From an uncultured Clostridia bacterium (lineage in GTDB: Bacteria > Bacillota > Clostridia > Oscillospirales > Acutalibacteraceae): a DNA stretch of 64,000 bases. Of the stretch, positions 18,860-26,561 are shown in pieces (the first letter of the stretch is position 1; each line of letters starts with the position of its first letter). The stretch lies in assembly GCA_944384985.1 (NCBI GenBank), contig CALWVM010000001.1, positions 62,001 to 126,000 on the forward strand, read 5' to 3'. The translations under genes and the position numbers were made by a program. Below the pieces are notes generated by a model, which worked only from the letters and a program-made list of their open reading frames with translations, did not search any database and had not been told where the DNA came from.

Positions 18860-18915
18860 GAGTAAACGATTACTCATCTTGCCGCCATTATACGCCCGCC
18901 TTTTTACTTTGTCAA
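18860..18915 (-). promoter_or_regulatory. lacI promoter with overlapping downstream operator
   Basis: On the minus strand a full-consensus TTGACA (complement 18910-18915), a 17-bp spacer and TATAAT (complement 18887-18892) are followed 11 bases later by the palindrome GAGTAATCGTTTACTC (18860-18875). This is one base off the other two operators and lies just upstream of the lacI ribosome binding site. Confidence 0.85.
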
Positions 18916-19071
18916 GCAAAAAATACAAAATTTTTGATTTATTTTATGTCTTTTTGTGCTTTTGTTCAAAAGCACGAAATTTTGGACGGTTGTTTGGCAG
19001 TTTTAGCCAAGGTTTTTTGGAAAAATACGGCTTCACTTTGGCAGGGCGGGACGCTTTATTTCCCGTCCTTT

Positions 19072-19536
19072 TTACTTCGCAAAAGCGCGGATGACGGCAA
19101 GGACGACACCGGCGAGCATAGTTCCGACGCCGATACCCAACAGCGCGCCGGACAGGAAATCCTGCACAGGCGTGCCGCCGACGGTGTGTGAAACCGCGAG
19201 CAGCGCCATCCCTAAAAGGACCAGCAGCGCCGCTTGCAGCACCTGTTTCTGTTTTTCGAGCCGCTGGACGCGCTCGAGCATGTCAAGCATCTGCTGTTCG
19301 TCTGAAGTGCGGGGGCTTTCCGTGTCTTTCGCTTCGCCGGCAAACAGTTCGGCAAGCGTGATGCCGAGCGCGGCGCACAGTGCTTCCGCTATGCTGTAAT
19401 CCGGCATGCATTTGCCGCGCTCCCATTTGGAAACGGTCTTGTCGGAAACACCGAGCTTCGCGGCGAGCTGCGACTGCGTCAGATTCTTTTCCTTTCGTTT
19501 CTGCGCGATAAAGCTTCCGATTTTTGTCTGCTCCAT
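19072..19536 (-). CDS. XRE-family regulator with C-terminal membrane helices
   Basis: The start is ATG 19536 with GGAGG eight bases before it. The 154 residues comprise an XRE helix-turn-helix (about 6-60, KNLTQSQLAAKLGVSDKTVSKWERG), a coiled linker (DEQQMLDMLERVQRLEKQKQ) and two hydrophobic segments (ALLVLLGMALLAV and LLGIGVGTMLAGVVLAVI). Such membrane-tethered XRE proteins are common in Clostridia and often sense envelope state. The target is unknown. It stands alone between lacI and an intergenic repeat. Confidence 0.85.
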   Translation of the reverse strand: MEQTKIGSFIAQKRKEKNLTQSQLAAKLGVSDKTVSKWERGKCMPDYSIAEALCAALGITLAELFAGEAKDTESPRTSDEQQMLDMLERVQRLEKQKQVLQAALLVLLGMALLAVSHTVGGTPVQDFLSGALLGIGVGTMLAGVVLAVIRAFAK

Positions 19537-19638
19537 GTGCTGCGCCTCCTTTTCGCTTTCACCCTTATTGTACAGGATTTTTGAAAAAACGCCACCCCCC
19601 AAACGGCGAATTTGGGTGGGGTTTGGCGCACACCGGGC

Positions 19639-19885
19639 GTTTTAGATGTTAGAAATCAGACGCGCTGCAGGCAGATTTTACACAAAGCCGCGGCTGAACT
19701 GAAAAGGTAAACCTTGCAGTCGTAGGGGCGGGTGATTCCCCTGTTAGGGGAAATGTCCGCGTAGCGGACAAAAGGGTGCCGCTGCGCGGTGGATTTTCTT
19801 TTCCGTGCAGCCGTCCGTCGTTCTGTCGCCGCACCGCCCTTCCGGCGCGAGCAAGCCCGCGCCCTGCATTTTAATAGACAGGGAG
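19639..19885. repeat. Modular intergenic repeat (copy 4)
   Basis: The array and end sequence (TAGATGTTAGAAATCAGACG, then GCCGCGGCTG) are at 19639-19697. Module D (GTAGGGGCGGGTG, TTCCCCTGTTAGGGGAA, TGTCCGCGTAGCGGACA) is at 19718-19790. GAGCAAGCCCGCGCCCTGCA at 19860-19879 is the reverse complement of the left end of the gyrB-remB copy. The remaining bases to 20037 are T-rich with a CCCGG/CCGGG hairpin followed by TTCTTTTT at about 19960-19986. No gene is seen. Confidence 0.7.
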
Positions 19886-20037
19886 ATTTCATTTTTTTCT
19901 TTATGTCTTTGAGCCTGCTTTTCGCTCGTCCTCTTTTTTGTGCTCTCTCTTTTTTCTCTCCCGGCAGAACCGGGTGTTCTTTTTCACGTTTTAAAACGCC
20001 GACTGTGAAAGAAGCGACCCCAAGCCGGAGCCGCTTC

Positions 20038-20367
20038 TTATGACTTATATCGTTTTATCAAGGCTTGTATAATATCCTCAAGATACAGCATATCTTTTGC
20101 ATCTAAATACGAAAGCAGCTTGTCAAAATTGCCGCTGTGCGAAATGTCTTTGCCGAAAAATATGTAATCGGAAGTGACATTAAGGGCGTTGCACAACGCT
20201 ATCACCGTTCCAACAGAAATGCCGACCTTTCCGCGTTCCATATCACTGATATGCGAGGGGTTGACATCTATAAGTTTAGCGAGTTGTTCCTGTGTGAATC
20301 GGTTTAACTCTCTCGCTTTTCTGATGCGCTCGCCAACAGCTACCTTGTTATAAGGTTTATCTTTCAA
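20038..20367 (-). CDS. Small XRE-family transcriptional regulator
   Basis: 109 residues with an XRE helix-turn-helix at about 12-65 (RIRKARELNRFTQEQLAKLIDVNPSHISDMERG reads as the canonical fold) and a short C-terminal helix tail (DMLYLEDIIQALIKRYKS). The gene is clearly AT-richer than its surroundings, like the divergent gene at 20516, and the pair shares a 148-bp promoter gap. It may be the repressor of that neighbour. A weak hairpin lies just after the stop (GAAGCGGC/GTCGCTTC on the minus strand). Confidence 0.85.
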   Translation of the reverse strand: MKDKPYNKVAVGERIRKARELNRFTQEQLAKLIDVNPSHISDMERGKVGISVGTVIALCNALNVTSDYIFFGKDISHSGNFDKLLSYLDAKDMLYLEDIIQALIKRYKS

Positions 20368-20453
20368 AATATCACCCCGCTGTTATAAATAATTTTAACA
20401 ATTTTTGCTCCTCTTTGTAATCGTCTGATAAGGAACAACATGGTGTGATACAC

Positions 20454-20482
20454 TTGCAAAAACCCTCCGCATATGATAGGAT
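20454..20482 (+). promoter_or_regulatory. Promoter of the zinc-ribbon/LRR gene
   Basis: TTGCAA at 20454-20459 and TAGGAT at 20477-20482 with a 17-bp spacer, 34 bases before the start codon. An AGGAGGG site follows at 20503-20509. Confidence 0.55.
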
Positions 20483-20515
20483 ATAAAAAAAGAACGAAAA
20501 TAGGAGGGTTAGAAA

Positions 20516-21892
20516 GTGTTTTGTAGAAAATGTGGTGCTCAAATAAAAGAAACCTCTGCTTTTTGCGAGAATTGCGGAAAGGAAACGACGACAGCACATA
20601 ACATTTCAAACGGTATGCAAAATCCACCTATTCATGATCAGCACCCGAAAGAACGGTTTAAGGGGTTGGCGATAACCGGCTTTGTTTTTGGCGCGGCAGG
20701 CGTTTTGTTTTTTCCTATTCTCGGTTTATTAAGCCTTGTTTTCGGAATCATCGCGGTTGCAAATAATCCTCGCGAACCAGGAGAAATGACCAAAGCAATA
20801 TGGCAATACAAAAACAAAGCACGAGGATTTGGGATAGCTGATATTTCATTAGGAATTGTTTGTATTATTTTGTTGATCTTATCCTTTTTTTTCTCCGTTA
20901 TATCAGCTCCGTTTTCTCCGCTCAATTTTAATTTTGGTTCTGAAATTGACGAAGCAAGCTGCAAAGACATTGTTTGTGAACATATGTATGATGTTCATAA
21001 AGTCTCTATGGATGCCAATGAAAGTCTTGACGAGGCACAAGTAGTTCTGGATGATACCGGTGCAATAATTTCGTTTAGAGGGTATCAATTATTGGATGGC
21101 TACTCCCTCGGGATACCGAACACCATACAACTTGACAAAAACGGCACAGTAGTATCCTGCGAGTGGTGCAGGTTAGGAATTAACGGTGAGCCGGACGATA
21201 TAACATCTAAGGATTCCGAATCAAGTCCCAATCAAACACCCTATACGGAGAAACAAGACCCTGCCCAAAGCCCGAATTTTTCAAATACTCCCGCATCCGG
21301 CTCGACCTGCCCCCGTTGCGGTCGGACATTAACTGCCGGGGAAACCTGTGACTGCACTTGGTGTGATATATGCAACGCCTGGATGCTTGGCCACGGGCAC
21401 GGGGAAGGAGAAAACCTTGTGGATTCAAACACCGCACAAAGCGGAACCGGCTCTACGGCTGATTATGATTACCGCTTTGAGGGGCAAGAAATTACGATTA
21501 CGAGGTATACCGGCAGCGGGGGTGATGTGGTCATTCCGGCAACTATAGACGGGAAACGAGTAACTAAAATCGGAGACGGAGCATTTGATATTGGGGTAAA
21601 TGATGATATAAAATCTGTAATGATTCCGAACGGCGTGACCGAAATAGGAAAAAACGCTTTTCGATTTTGTCATGGATTAACTTCTATCACGATTCCAAAA
21701 AGCGTAACCCGTATTGGGGATTTGGCCTTTGACGAGACAAATATAGCATCTGTTTATTTTGAGGGAAATGCGCCAAGCGGAACCGGATTTGCATTTTATG
21801 ATCCAAATCATGGTGCTACGATATACTATAAACCCGGCACAACCGGATGGGACAATGCGATTTGGTCGAATTTTCCGAAAAGAACATGGTAG
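20516..21892 (+). CDS. Zinc-ribbon membrane protein with BspA-like leucine-rich repeats
   Basis: It starts at GTG 20516, six bases after AGGAGGG; 458 residues. Order: zinc ribbon (CRKC 3-6, CENC 17-20), a linker, and two or three membrane helices between about 50 and 140 in a DUF4190-like arrangement (GLAITGFVFGAAGVLFFPIL, FGIADISLGIVCIILLIL). Then come an extracytoplasmic domain and a second Cys-rich box (CPRCGRTL, CDCTWCDICNAW near 265-292). C-terminal BspA-type repeats follow (VTKIGDGAF, VTEIGKNAFRFC, LTSITIPKSVTRIGDLAF). The base composition is much AT-richer than neighbouring genes, suggesting horizontal acquisition with the divergent XRE gene. The function is unknown; a sensor or surface-binding role is only a guess. 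Confidence 0.8.
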   Translation: MFCRKCGAQIKETSAFCENCGKETTTAHNISNGMQNPPIHDQHPKERFKGLAITGFVFGAAGVLFFPILGLLSLVFGIIAVANNPREPGEMTKAIWQYKNKARGFGIADISLGIVCIILLILSFFFSVISAPFSPLNFNFGSEIDEASCKDIVCEHMYDVHKVSMDANESLDEAQVVLDDTGAIISFRGYQLLDGYSLGIPNTIQLDKNGTVVSCEWCRLGINGEPDDITSKDSESSPNQTPYTEKQDPAQSPNFSNTPASGSTCPRCGRTLTAGETCDCTWCDICNAWMLGHGHGEGENLVDSNTAQSGTGSTADYDYRFEGQEITITRYTGSGGDVVIPATIDGKRVTKIGDGAFDIGVNDDIKSVMIPNGVTEIGKNAFRFCHGLTSITIPKSVTRIGDLAFDETNIASVYFEGNAPSGTGFAFYDPNHGATIYYKPGTTGWDNAIWSNFPKRTW

Positions 21893-21921
21893 GGTCGTTC
21901 TATTGCGGTGAATAAAAATAA

Positions 21922-22020
21922 AGGCCCCCGCGCGCCGAATCCGGCGCGCGGGGGATTGCTGTAGACAGGGGACGGCTCTGTGTCTCAAAAGGACACGGAG
22001 CCGTCCCCTATTTTTGTATG
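21922..22020. terminator. Pair of opposed terminators
   Basis: Hairpin 1 (CCCCCGCGCGCCG/CGGCGCGCGGGGG, 21922-21951) is followed on the minus strand by TTTATTTTTATT and suits folD. Hairpin 2 (GGGGACGGCTCTGTGTC/GACACGGAGCCGTCCCC, 21968-22008, one G-U pair on the plus strand) is followed on the plus strand by TATTTTTGTATGTTTT and suits the LRR gene. Confidence 0.75.
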
Positions 22021-22028
22021 TTTTCTTT

Positions 22029-22883
22029 TTACAACAGCCCGTTTTGTTTTTTCGCGGCGGTGACGGTGTTTTTGAGAAGCGTCGCGATCGTCATCGGCCC
22101 CACGCCGCCGGGGACGGGGGTGATGTAGGATGCTTTCGGCTCGACGGCGCCAAAATCCACGTCGCCGCAGAGCTTCCCGTTTTCATCGCGGTCCATGCCG
22201 ACGTCGATGACCACCGCACCGTCTTTGACCATGTCGGCGGTGACGAAATGCGGGATGCCCACCGCCGCCACGAGGATGTCCGCGCGGCGGGTGTGTTCCG
22301 CAAGATCTTTCGTCTTGGAATGGCAGACGGTCACTGTGCCGTTCCGGTGCAGCAGCAGCATTGCCATGGGCTTGCCGACGATATTGCTGCGGCCGATGAC
22401 GACGCAGTCTTTGCCTGCGATGTCAATATGATAGTAATCCAGCATTTCCATGATCCCCGCGGGCGTGCAGGGGAGGAACGCATAGTCGCCGATCATAATA
22501 TGCCCGACGTTGACGGCGTGGAACGCATCCACGTCCTTTTCGGGACTGATGGCGGCGATGACCGCGTTTTCATCCAAGTGCTTTGGAAGCGGCAGCTGGC
22601 AGAGGATGCCGTTGACATCCGCTTTTTGGTTGAGCGTTTCGACGAGCGCCAGAAGCTCTTCCTGCGTGGTGTCTGCCGGCAGGGCGTATTCTTCGGAACG
22701 GATGCCCGCGCCTTCGCACGCCTTTTTCTTATTGTTGACATAGGTGCGCGAGGCGGGGTCGTCGCCGACAATGATGACCGCGAGCCCTACAGAAACGCCC
22801 TGTTTTCGGAGAGCTTCCACCTCTACCTTCACCTGTTCGCGCACATGCGCGGAAACGGCTTTACCGTCCAGAATCGTCGCCAT
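22029..22883 (-). CDS. folD: Methylene-THF dehydrogenase / methenyl-THF cyclohydrolase
   Basis: A bifunctional one-carbon enzyme interconverting 5,10-methylene-, 5,10-methenyl- and 10-formyl-tetrahydrofolate. ATG 22883 (MATILDGKAVSAHV) is chosen because AAGGA is eight bases upstream, whereas ATG 22889 is too close to it. The 284 residues are normal. Visible are the catalytic YVNNKKKACE lysine block, GILCQLPLPKHL, the Rossmann VVIGRSNIVGKPMAMLL and PVPGGVGPMT. It is the last gene of yfmF-yfmH-lgt-folD and overlaps lgt by 23 nt. Confidence 0.95.
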   Translation of the reverse strand: MATILDGKAVSAHVREQVKVEVEALRKQGVSVGLAVIIVGDDPASRTYVNNKKKACEGAGIRSEEYALPADTTQEELLALVETLNQKADVNGILCQLPLPKHLDENAVIAAISPEKDVDAFHAVNVGHIMIGDYAFLPCTPAGIMEMLDYYHIDIAGKDCVVIGRSNIVGKPMAMLLLHRNGTVTVCHSKTKDLAEHTRRADILVAAVGIPHFVTADMVKDGAVVIDVGMDRDENGKLCGDVDFGAVEPKASYITPVPGGVGPMTIATLLKNTVTAAKKQNGLL

Positions 22884-23907
22884 GCCCATCGTCCTTCCCT
22901 TCCTGCTTTTCGAGCATTTTTTCCTTCGCCGCGCGCGCTTCGGCACGAAGTGTTTTGCGCGACGGCTTCTTTTCTTCCGTCTGTTCCGCTTTTTCGGGCA
23001 CGACCTCCACAGGGGAGAACGGCACGGGGTGCTTTTTGAGCTTTATGAGCTTGACGAGCATAATCACCAGGCACACAAGCACAAGCACCATGGAAAGCAC
23101 CTGGGAAACGCGCAGGGTCGTGTCGCCTATGTAGAGGCTGTCCGTGCGCATGCCCTCTACCACGGCGCGCTCCGCACCGTAGAGGATGCCGTAACCGAGG
23201 ATCAGCTGCCCGCTGAATTTGTACGCCTTTTTGCAGACGAGGTACAAAATGAAAAAGCTTAAAATGCACCAGACCGATTCGTATAAAAACGTCGGGTGCA
23301 CGGGCACATTCGGGTCCATCGTAATGCCGCGGGCGGCAAATTCCGCCTGGTGCGTCTCAATGTAGTGTGTGACCTTTTCGCTCGACATCCCGAGGAAACC
23401 CGTGGTGTTCGTGCCGAACGCCTCCTGGTTCGCGTAATTGCCCCAGCGCCCGATGCCCTGGCCGATGAGGAAGCTCATCCCCGCAAGGTCCATGAGCTTT
23501 AAGAAATTGAGCCCGTTGTGGCGGCAGGTGAAAAAGGCGGCGATGATCGCACCGATGAGCCCGCCGTAGATGGCGAGCCCCCCTTCCCAGATCTGCGGGA
23601 TCTCAGAAAGATGGCGGCTGTAATAATCCCATTCGAACGCGACGTAGTAAAGGCGCGCGCCGAGGATCCCGCCGATCGTGCCGAACAGCAGGACGTCGAG
23701 CATTTTGTTTAAGTCGAGCTTCCACTTGTACGCCATGCGCCCGCCGAACAGCACGGCCAAAAGGAAGCCGAACGCGATGATCAGCCCGTAAAATTTGATG
23801 CTGATCTCGTGCCCGAAAATCGAAAACTCCACAAAGGTGGAATAAGCGGTGAATACGTGGTCGATCCCGGTAAAGGTGACCTCCACGCCGTCAGTCAGGA
23901 ATTGCAT
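22861..23907 (-). CDS. lgt: Prolipoprotein diacylglyceryl transferase
   Basis: This integral membrane enzyme moves diacylglycerol from phosphatidylglycerol to the lipobox cysteine of prolipoproteins such as the BMP and Par-locus lipoproteins in this window. 348 residues, about seven helices; the Lgt signature is visible as GQGIGRWGNYANQEAFG near 150-166. The essential His/Arg blocks are also present (ARLYYVAFEW, HPTFLYESVW). A charged extension of about 60 residues after the last helix (VEVVPEKAEQTEEKKPSRK) is longer than in Bacillus Lgt. The start overlaps yfmH by 13 nt, and the gene overlaps folD at its other end. Confidence 0.95.
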   Translation of the reverse strand: MQFLTDGVEVTFTGIDHVFTAYSTFVEFSIFGHEISIKFYGLIIAFGFLLAVLFGGRMAYKWKLDLNKMLDVLLFGTIGGILGARLYYVAFEWDYYSRHLSEIPQIWEGGLAIYGGLIGAIIAAFFTCRHNGLNFLKLMDLAGMSFLIGQGIGRWGNYANQEAFGTNTTGFLGMSSEKVTHYIETHQAEFAARGITMDPNVPVHPTFLYESVWCILSFFILYLVCKKAYKFSGQLILGYGILYGAERAVVEGMRTDSLYIGDTTLRVSQVLSMVLVLVCLVIMLVKLIKLKKHPVPFSPVEVVPEKAEQTEEKKPSRKTLRAEARAAKEKMLEKQEGKDDGHGDDSGR

Positions 23908-25184
23908 ACGTCGTCTCCTTTCGGCAGGATGACCGCCAGCGCCGCGCAGTCCGTGTCGATGCTTTCGCGCAGGCGGGCGTTTGCCTCGTCGAGCGTGAGC
24001 ACGCCGAGCGTTTCCACTTCGTCAAACAGCCCCTCGCCGCAGAAGTGCGCGGAGACCATGGCGTTGGCGATGCCGTCGATGTCGTTGAACGACATGACCG
24101 CGCGCCCGTACAGCTTTTTGCGGATGCGCTCGAAATCGTCTTTTGCAATGCCCGTCTCCTGCAAGCTGCGGACGCGCTCGATCAGGCGGCGGCGGACTTC
24201 CTTTGCGTCGGGCGACTCACCCGTGAAAATGGTAGCGGCGTAGCCGTAGCCGCAGAAATATTCGGTTTCAAAGGAGGTGTTGATGAGCCCCCCCGTGAGA
24301 AGCTCCGCATAAAACGGCGTTGTTTTGCCGCAGATCGCTTCGAGCACGATCTGGCTTAAAAGAATTTCGCGAAGCGACCGTTCGGGCGTCGTGATGGCTT
24401 CCTTGAAGCCCAGTGAAAAGATCGGCGACGCGACGGCGAGCGTCTCTTCCACATAAGGCGCGTTCACTTCGCGCGGCTCTTCGTGGAATTTGCGTTCGAT
24501 CGTAACGGGCTGCTGCTTGGGCAGCATCCGGTCCGCAACTTCGAGCACGTCCTCGGCGGTCACGCCGCCGGCGACGCACAGCACCATGTTCGAAAGGTTA
24601 TAAAACGTGTGGTAGCACTTGTAAAGGAGGTCGGCGGTGATGTGCGAAATGGATTCTTCCGTCCCCGCGATGTCGATGCGCACGGGATGGGTTTTATACA
24701 TCGCGCGCAAAAGCTGGAACAGCGCTTCCCAGCCGGGTTCGTCACGGCACATGCGGATCTCCTGCCCGATGATGCCCTGCTCTTTCTGCACGGTCGCCGC
24801 GGTGAAATACGGGTGCATGACGAAGTCGAGCAGGATTTCCAGCGACGCTTTGAAATTCCCCGTGCACGAAAACAGATAGCAGGTCTTGTCGAACGAGGTG
24901 TAAGCGTTCGCGTTCGCGCCTGTTTCGGCATAGCGCTGGAAAGCGTCGAGCTCTTCGCTTTCAAACAGCTTGTGCTCAAGGAAATGCGCGATACCCTCGG
25001 GCACGGTCGTAAAATCCTTGTCCTCGGGCAGGCGGAACTGCGTGTCGATGGAGCCGTAGCGCGTGCCGAACACCGCGTAGGCGGATTTATACCCGGGTTT
25101 CGGGTACACTAAGATTTTTAAACCCGAAGGGTGATCGATTTCAAAATAACTTTCCGAAAGTTTTGCACTTTTTACTTCACGCAT
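23895..25184 (-). CDS. yfmH: M16 family zinc peptidase, YfmH-like
   Basis: 429 residues from ATG 25184 (MREVKSAKLSESYFEIDH), with GGAGG upstream. The inverted zinc site HFLEH is at 67-71, followed by the expected downstream acidic ligand region (EQGIIGQEIRM near 140), so this subunit is predicted to be catalytically active. The M16 duplicate half follows. In Bacillus the homologous pair is annotated as associated with EF-P 5-aminopentanol modification, though the proteolytic substrate is unclear. It overlaps yfmF by 8 nt and lgt by 13 nt, so the four genes are one operon. Confidence 0.9.
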   Translation of the reverse strand: MREVKSAKLSESYFEIDHPSGLKILVYPKPGYKSAYAVFGTRYGSIDTQFRLPEDKDFTTVPEGIAHFLEHKLFESEELDAFQRYAETGANANAYTSFDKTCYLFSCTGNFKASLEILLDFVMHPYFTAATVQKEQGIIGQEIRMCRDEPGWEALFQLLRAMYKTHPVRIDIAGTEESISHITADLLYKCYHTFYNLSNMVLCVAGGVTAEDVLEVADRMLPKQQPVTIERKFHEEPREVNAPYVEETLAVASPIFSLGFKEAITTPERSLREILLSQIVLEAICGKTTPFYAELLTGGLINTSFETEYFCGYGYAATIFTGESPDAKEVRRRLIERVRSLQETGIAKDDFERIRKKLYGRAVMSFNDIDGIANAMVSAHFCGEGLFDEVETLGVLTLDEANARLRESIDTDCAALAVILPKGDDVCNS

Positions 25185-26469
25185 TTGCTGCTGCCTCCTC
25201 GCCGTCCTGCCCTGCCAGCAGATAGACCGTATCGAGCGTGAGCGCTTTCGATACGCGCACCACGTCCTCGCGCGTGACCGCGGCAAGCCCTGCCGCGAGT
25301 GCCTCGGGGGTGGTCACCTCGCCGTCGGCAAACTGCGCGTAATAAGCGTCTAAGCCTTCGGGCGTGTCGCCCACGCCGGCGAACGCGTCGCAAAGCGCCT
25401 TTTTCGAAGCGGTCAATTCCTCGTCCGTAAACTCGCCCGCCTGCATGACGTGCAGCTGGCGCATGATCTCTTGGAACGCCACATCGCGGTTTTTGCGCTC
25501 GATGCCGCTTTGCACGACGAGCAGCCCTTTTTGCCGCTGCAGCCGCGCCGAGCAGTAATAGCAAAGGCTTAAGCGTTCACGCACGTTCGTGAACAGCCGC
25601 GAATACGGCCCGCCGCCGAACAGGTCCGCCATGACGCGGCGCGCGTAAAAATCGTCGTCGCGGTCGCACATGCCGGTGCGGAAGCCCAGCACCAGCTTGC
25701 TTTGGTTGACATCCTGTTCCTCGGTCACTTCGGTCACGTCGTCGCAGCTTTCCACAAACACGGTCGAAAGCTCTGCGGGCGCGCGGTCCGAAAGGCCGCC
25801 GAGTTTTTCGCGCAAAAGCGCTTCGAGGGGGGCCATGTCCACGTCACCCGTCACCTGCACGGTGATCTGCGCGGTCTTTAAAAGTTCCCGCCAAGCGCGG
25901 TACATACTCTCCGGCGTCACGGCGCGCACACCCGCAAGGAGCGCTGCGCGCGGGTAGCCGTAAGGTTCGTCGGCACACATCGTTTCGAGCATCCGCACGA
26001 GCGCCCAGGCGCGTTTGTCGTTCTGCTCGCTTTCGAGGTCCTCGGCGCACAGGCGCACCTCGGTGCGCAGCTGCGCCTCGTCGAATTTCCCGTCCGAAGC
26101 CTTGGGTTCAAGCAGCAACTCCAAAAGCAGTTCCAGCGCCGCGCGGCTGACCGCCTCCTTGTCGAGGGCGAGCGCATCGGCGAGGCAGTCCACCGAAAGG
26201 CGCAGGCAGTACGCTTCGCCTAAGCGTGAGATCTCGCCCGAAAGCAGTGCGCCGTAGAGTTCCTCCAGCCGCGCGTTGAGCGCCGAGAGCGTGGGATACC
26301 GCGCACACGAATGCGCAAGGAATGAGGCGAGCACCGTGGTTTCGGCGGGGTTCTGCCGCATGGGGGTCAAAAGCAAAATAGAAATACAGGTGGTCTTTGG
26401 GCGTGCCGCGCCCACCTGCAGCAATCGGATCTTTTCACCGATCTGTGTGATCTTCGGTTGCGCTTGCAA
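25177..26469 (-). CDS. yfmF: M16 family peptidase-like protein without zinc site, YfmF-like
   Basis: 430 residues, beginning at TTG 26469 eight bases after AAGGAAG. The fold matches M16 (DVNQSKLVLGFRTGM, ADLFGGGPYSRLFTNVRERLSL), but the position of HxxEH reads SFLAHSCARY, so zinc cannot be bound. This active/inactive pairing with the next gene is typical of M16B heterodimers, in which the inactive chain supplies substrate-binding residues (the R/Y pair in the C-terminal half). It overlaps yfmH by 8 nt and is the first gene of the operon. Confidence 0.88.
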   Translation of the reverse strand: MQAQPKITQIGEKIRLLQVGAARPKTTCISILLLTPMRQNPAETTVLASFLAHSCARYPTLSALNARLEELYGALLSGEISRLGEAYCLRLSVDCLADALALDKEAVSRAALELLLELLLEPKASDGKFDEAQLRTEVRLCAEDLESEQNDKRAWALVRMLETMCADEPYGYPRAALLAGVRAVTPESMYRAWRELLKTAQITVQVTGDVDMAPLEALLREKLGGLSDRAPAELSTVFVESCDDVTEVTEEQDVNQSKLVLGFRTGMCDRDDDFYARRVMADLFGGGPYSRLFTNVRERLSLCYYCSARLQRQKGLLVVQSGIERKNRDVAFQEIMRQLHVMQAGEFTDEELTASKKALCDAFAGVGDTPEGLDAYYAQFADGEVTTPEALAAGLAAVTREDVVRVSKALTLDTVYLLAGQDGEEAAANA

Positions 26470-26528
26470 TGGAACATCTTCCTTTCTTACGTCCCGAAGT
26501 TTTTCGCCGGAACGCCGATACAGAATTT

Positions 26529-26557
26529 ATTGTAGCATATCCTACCGCTTTTTTCCA
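26529..26557 (-). promoter_or_regulatory. Candidate yfmF-folD operon promoter
   Basis: On the minus strand TGGAAA (complement 26552-26557), 17 bp, then TACAAT (complement 26529-26534), 60 bases before the TTG start and just past the stop codon of the preceding gene. It has the same TGGAAA-N17 arrangement as the aspS candidate. Confidence 0.4.
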
Positions 26558-26561
26558 GAGT

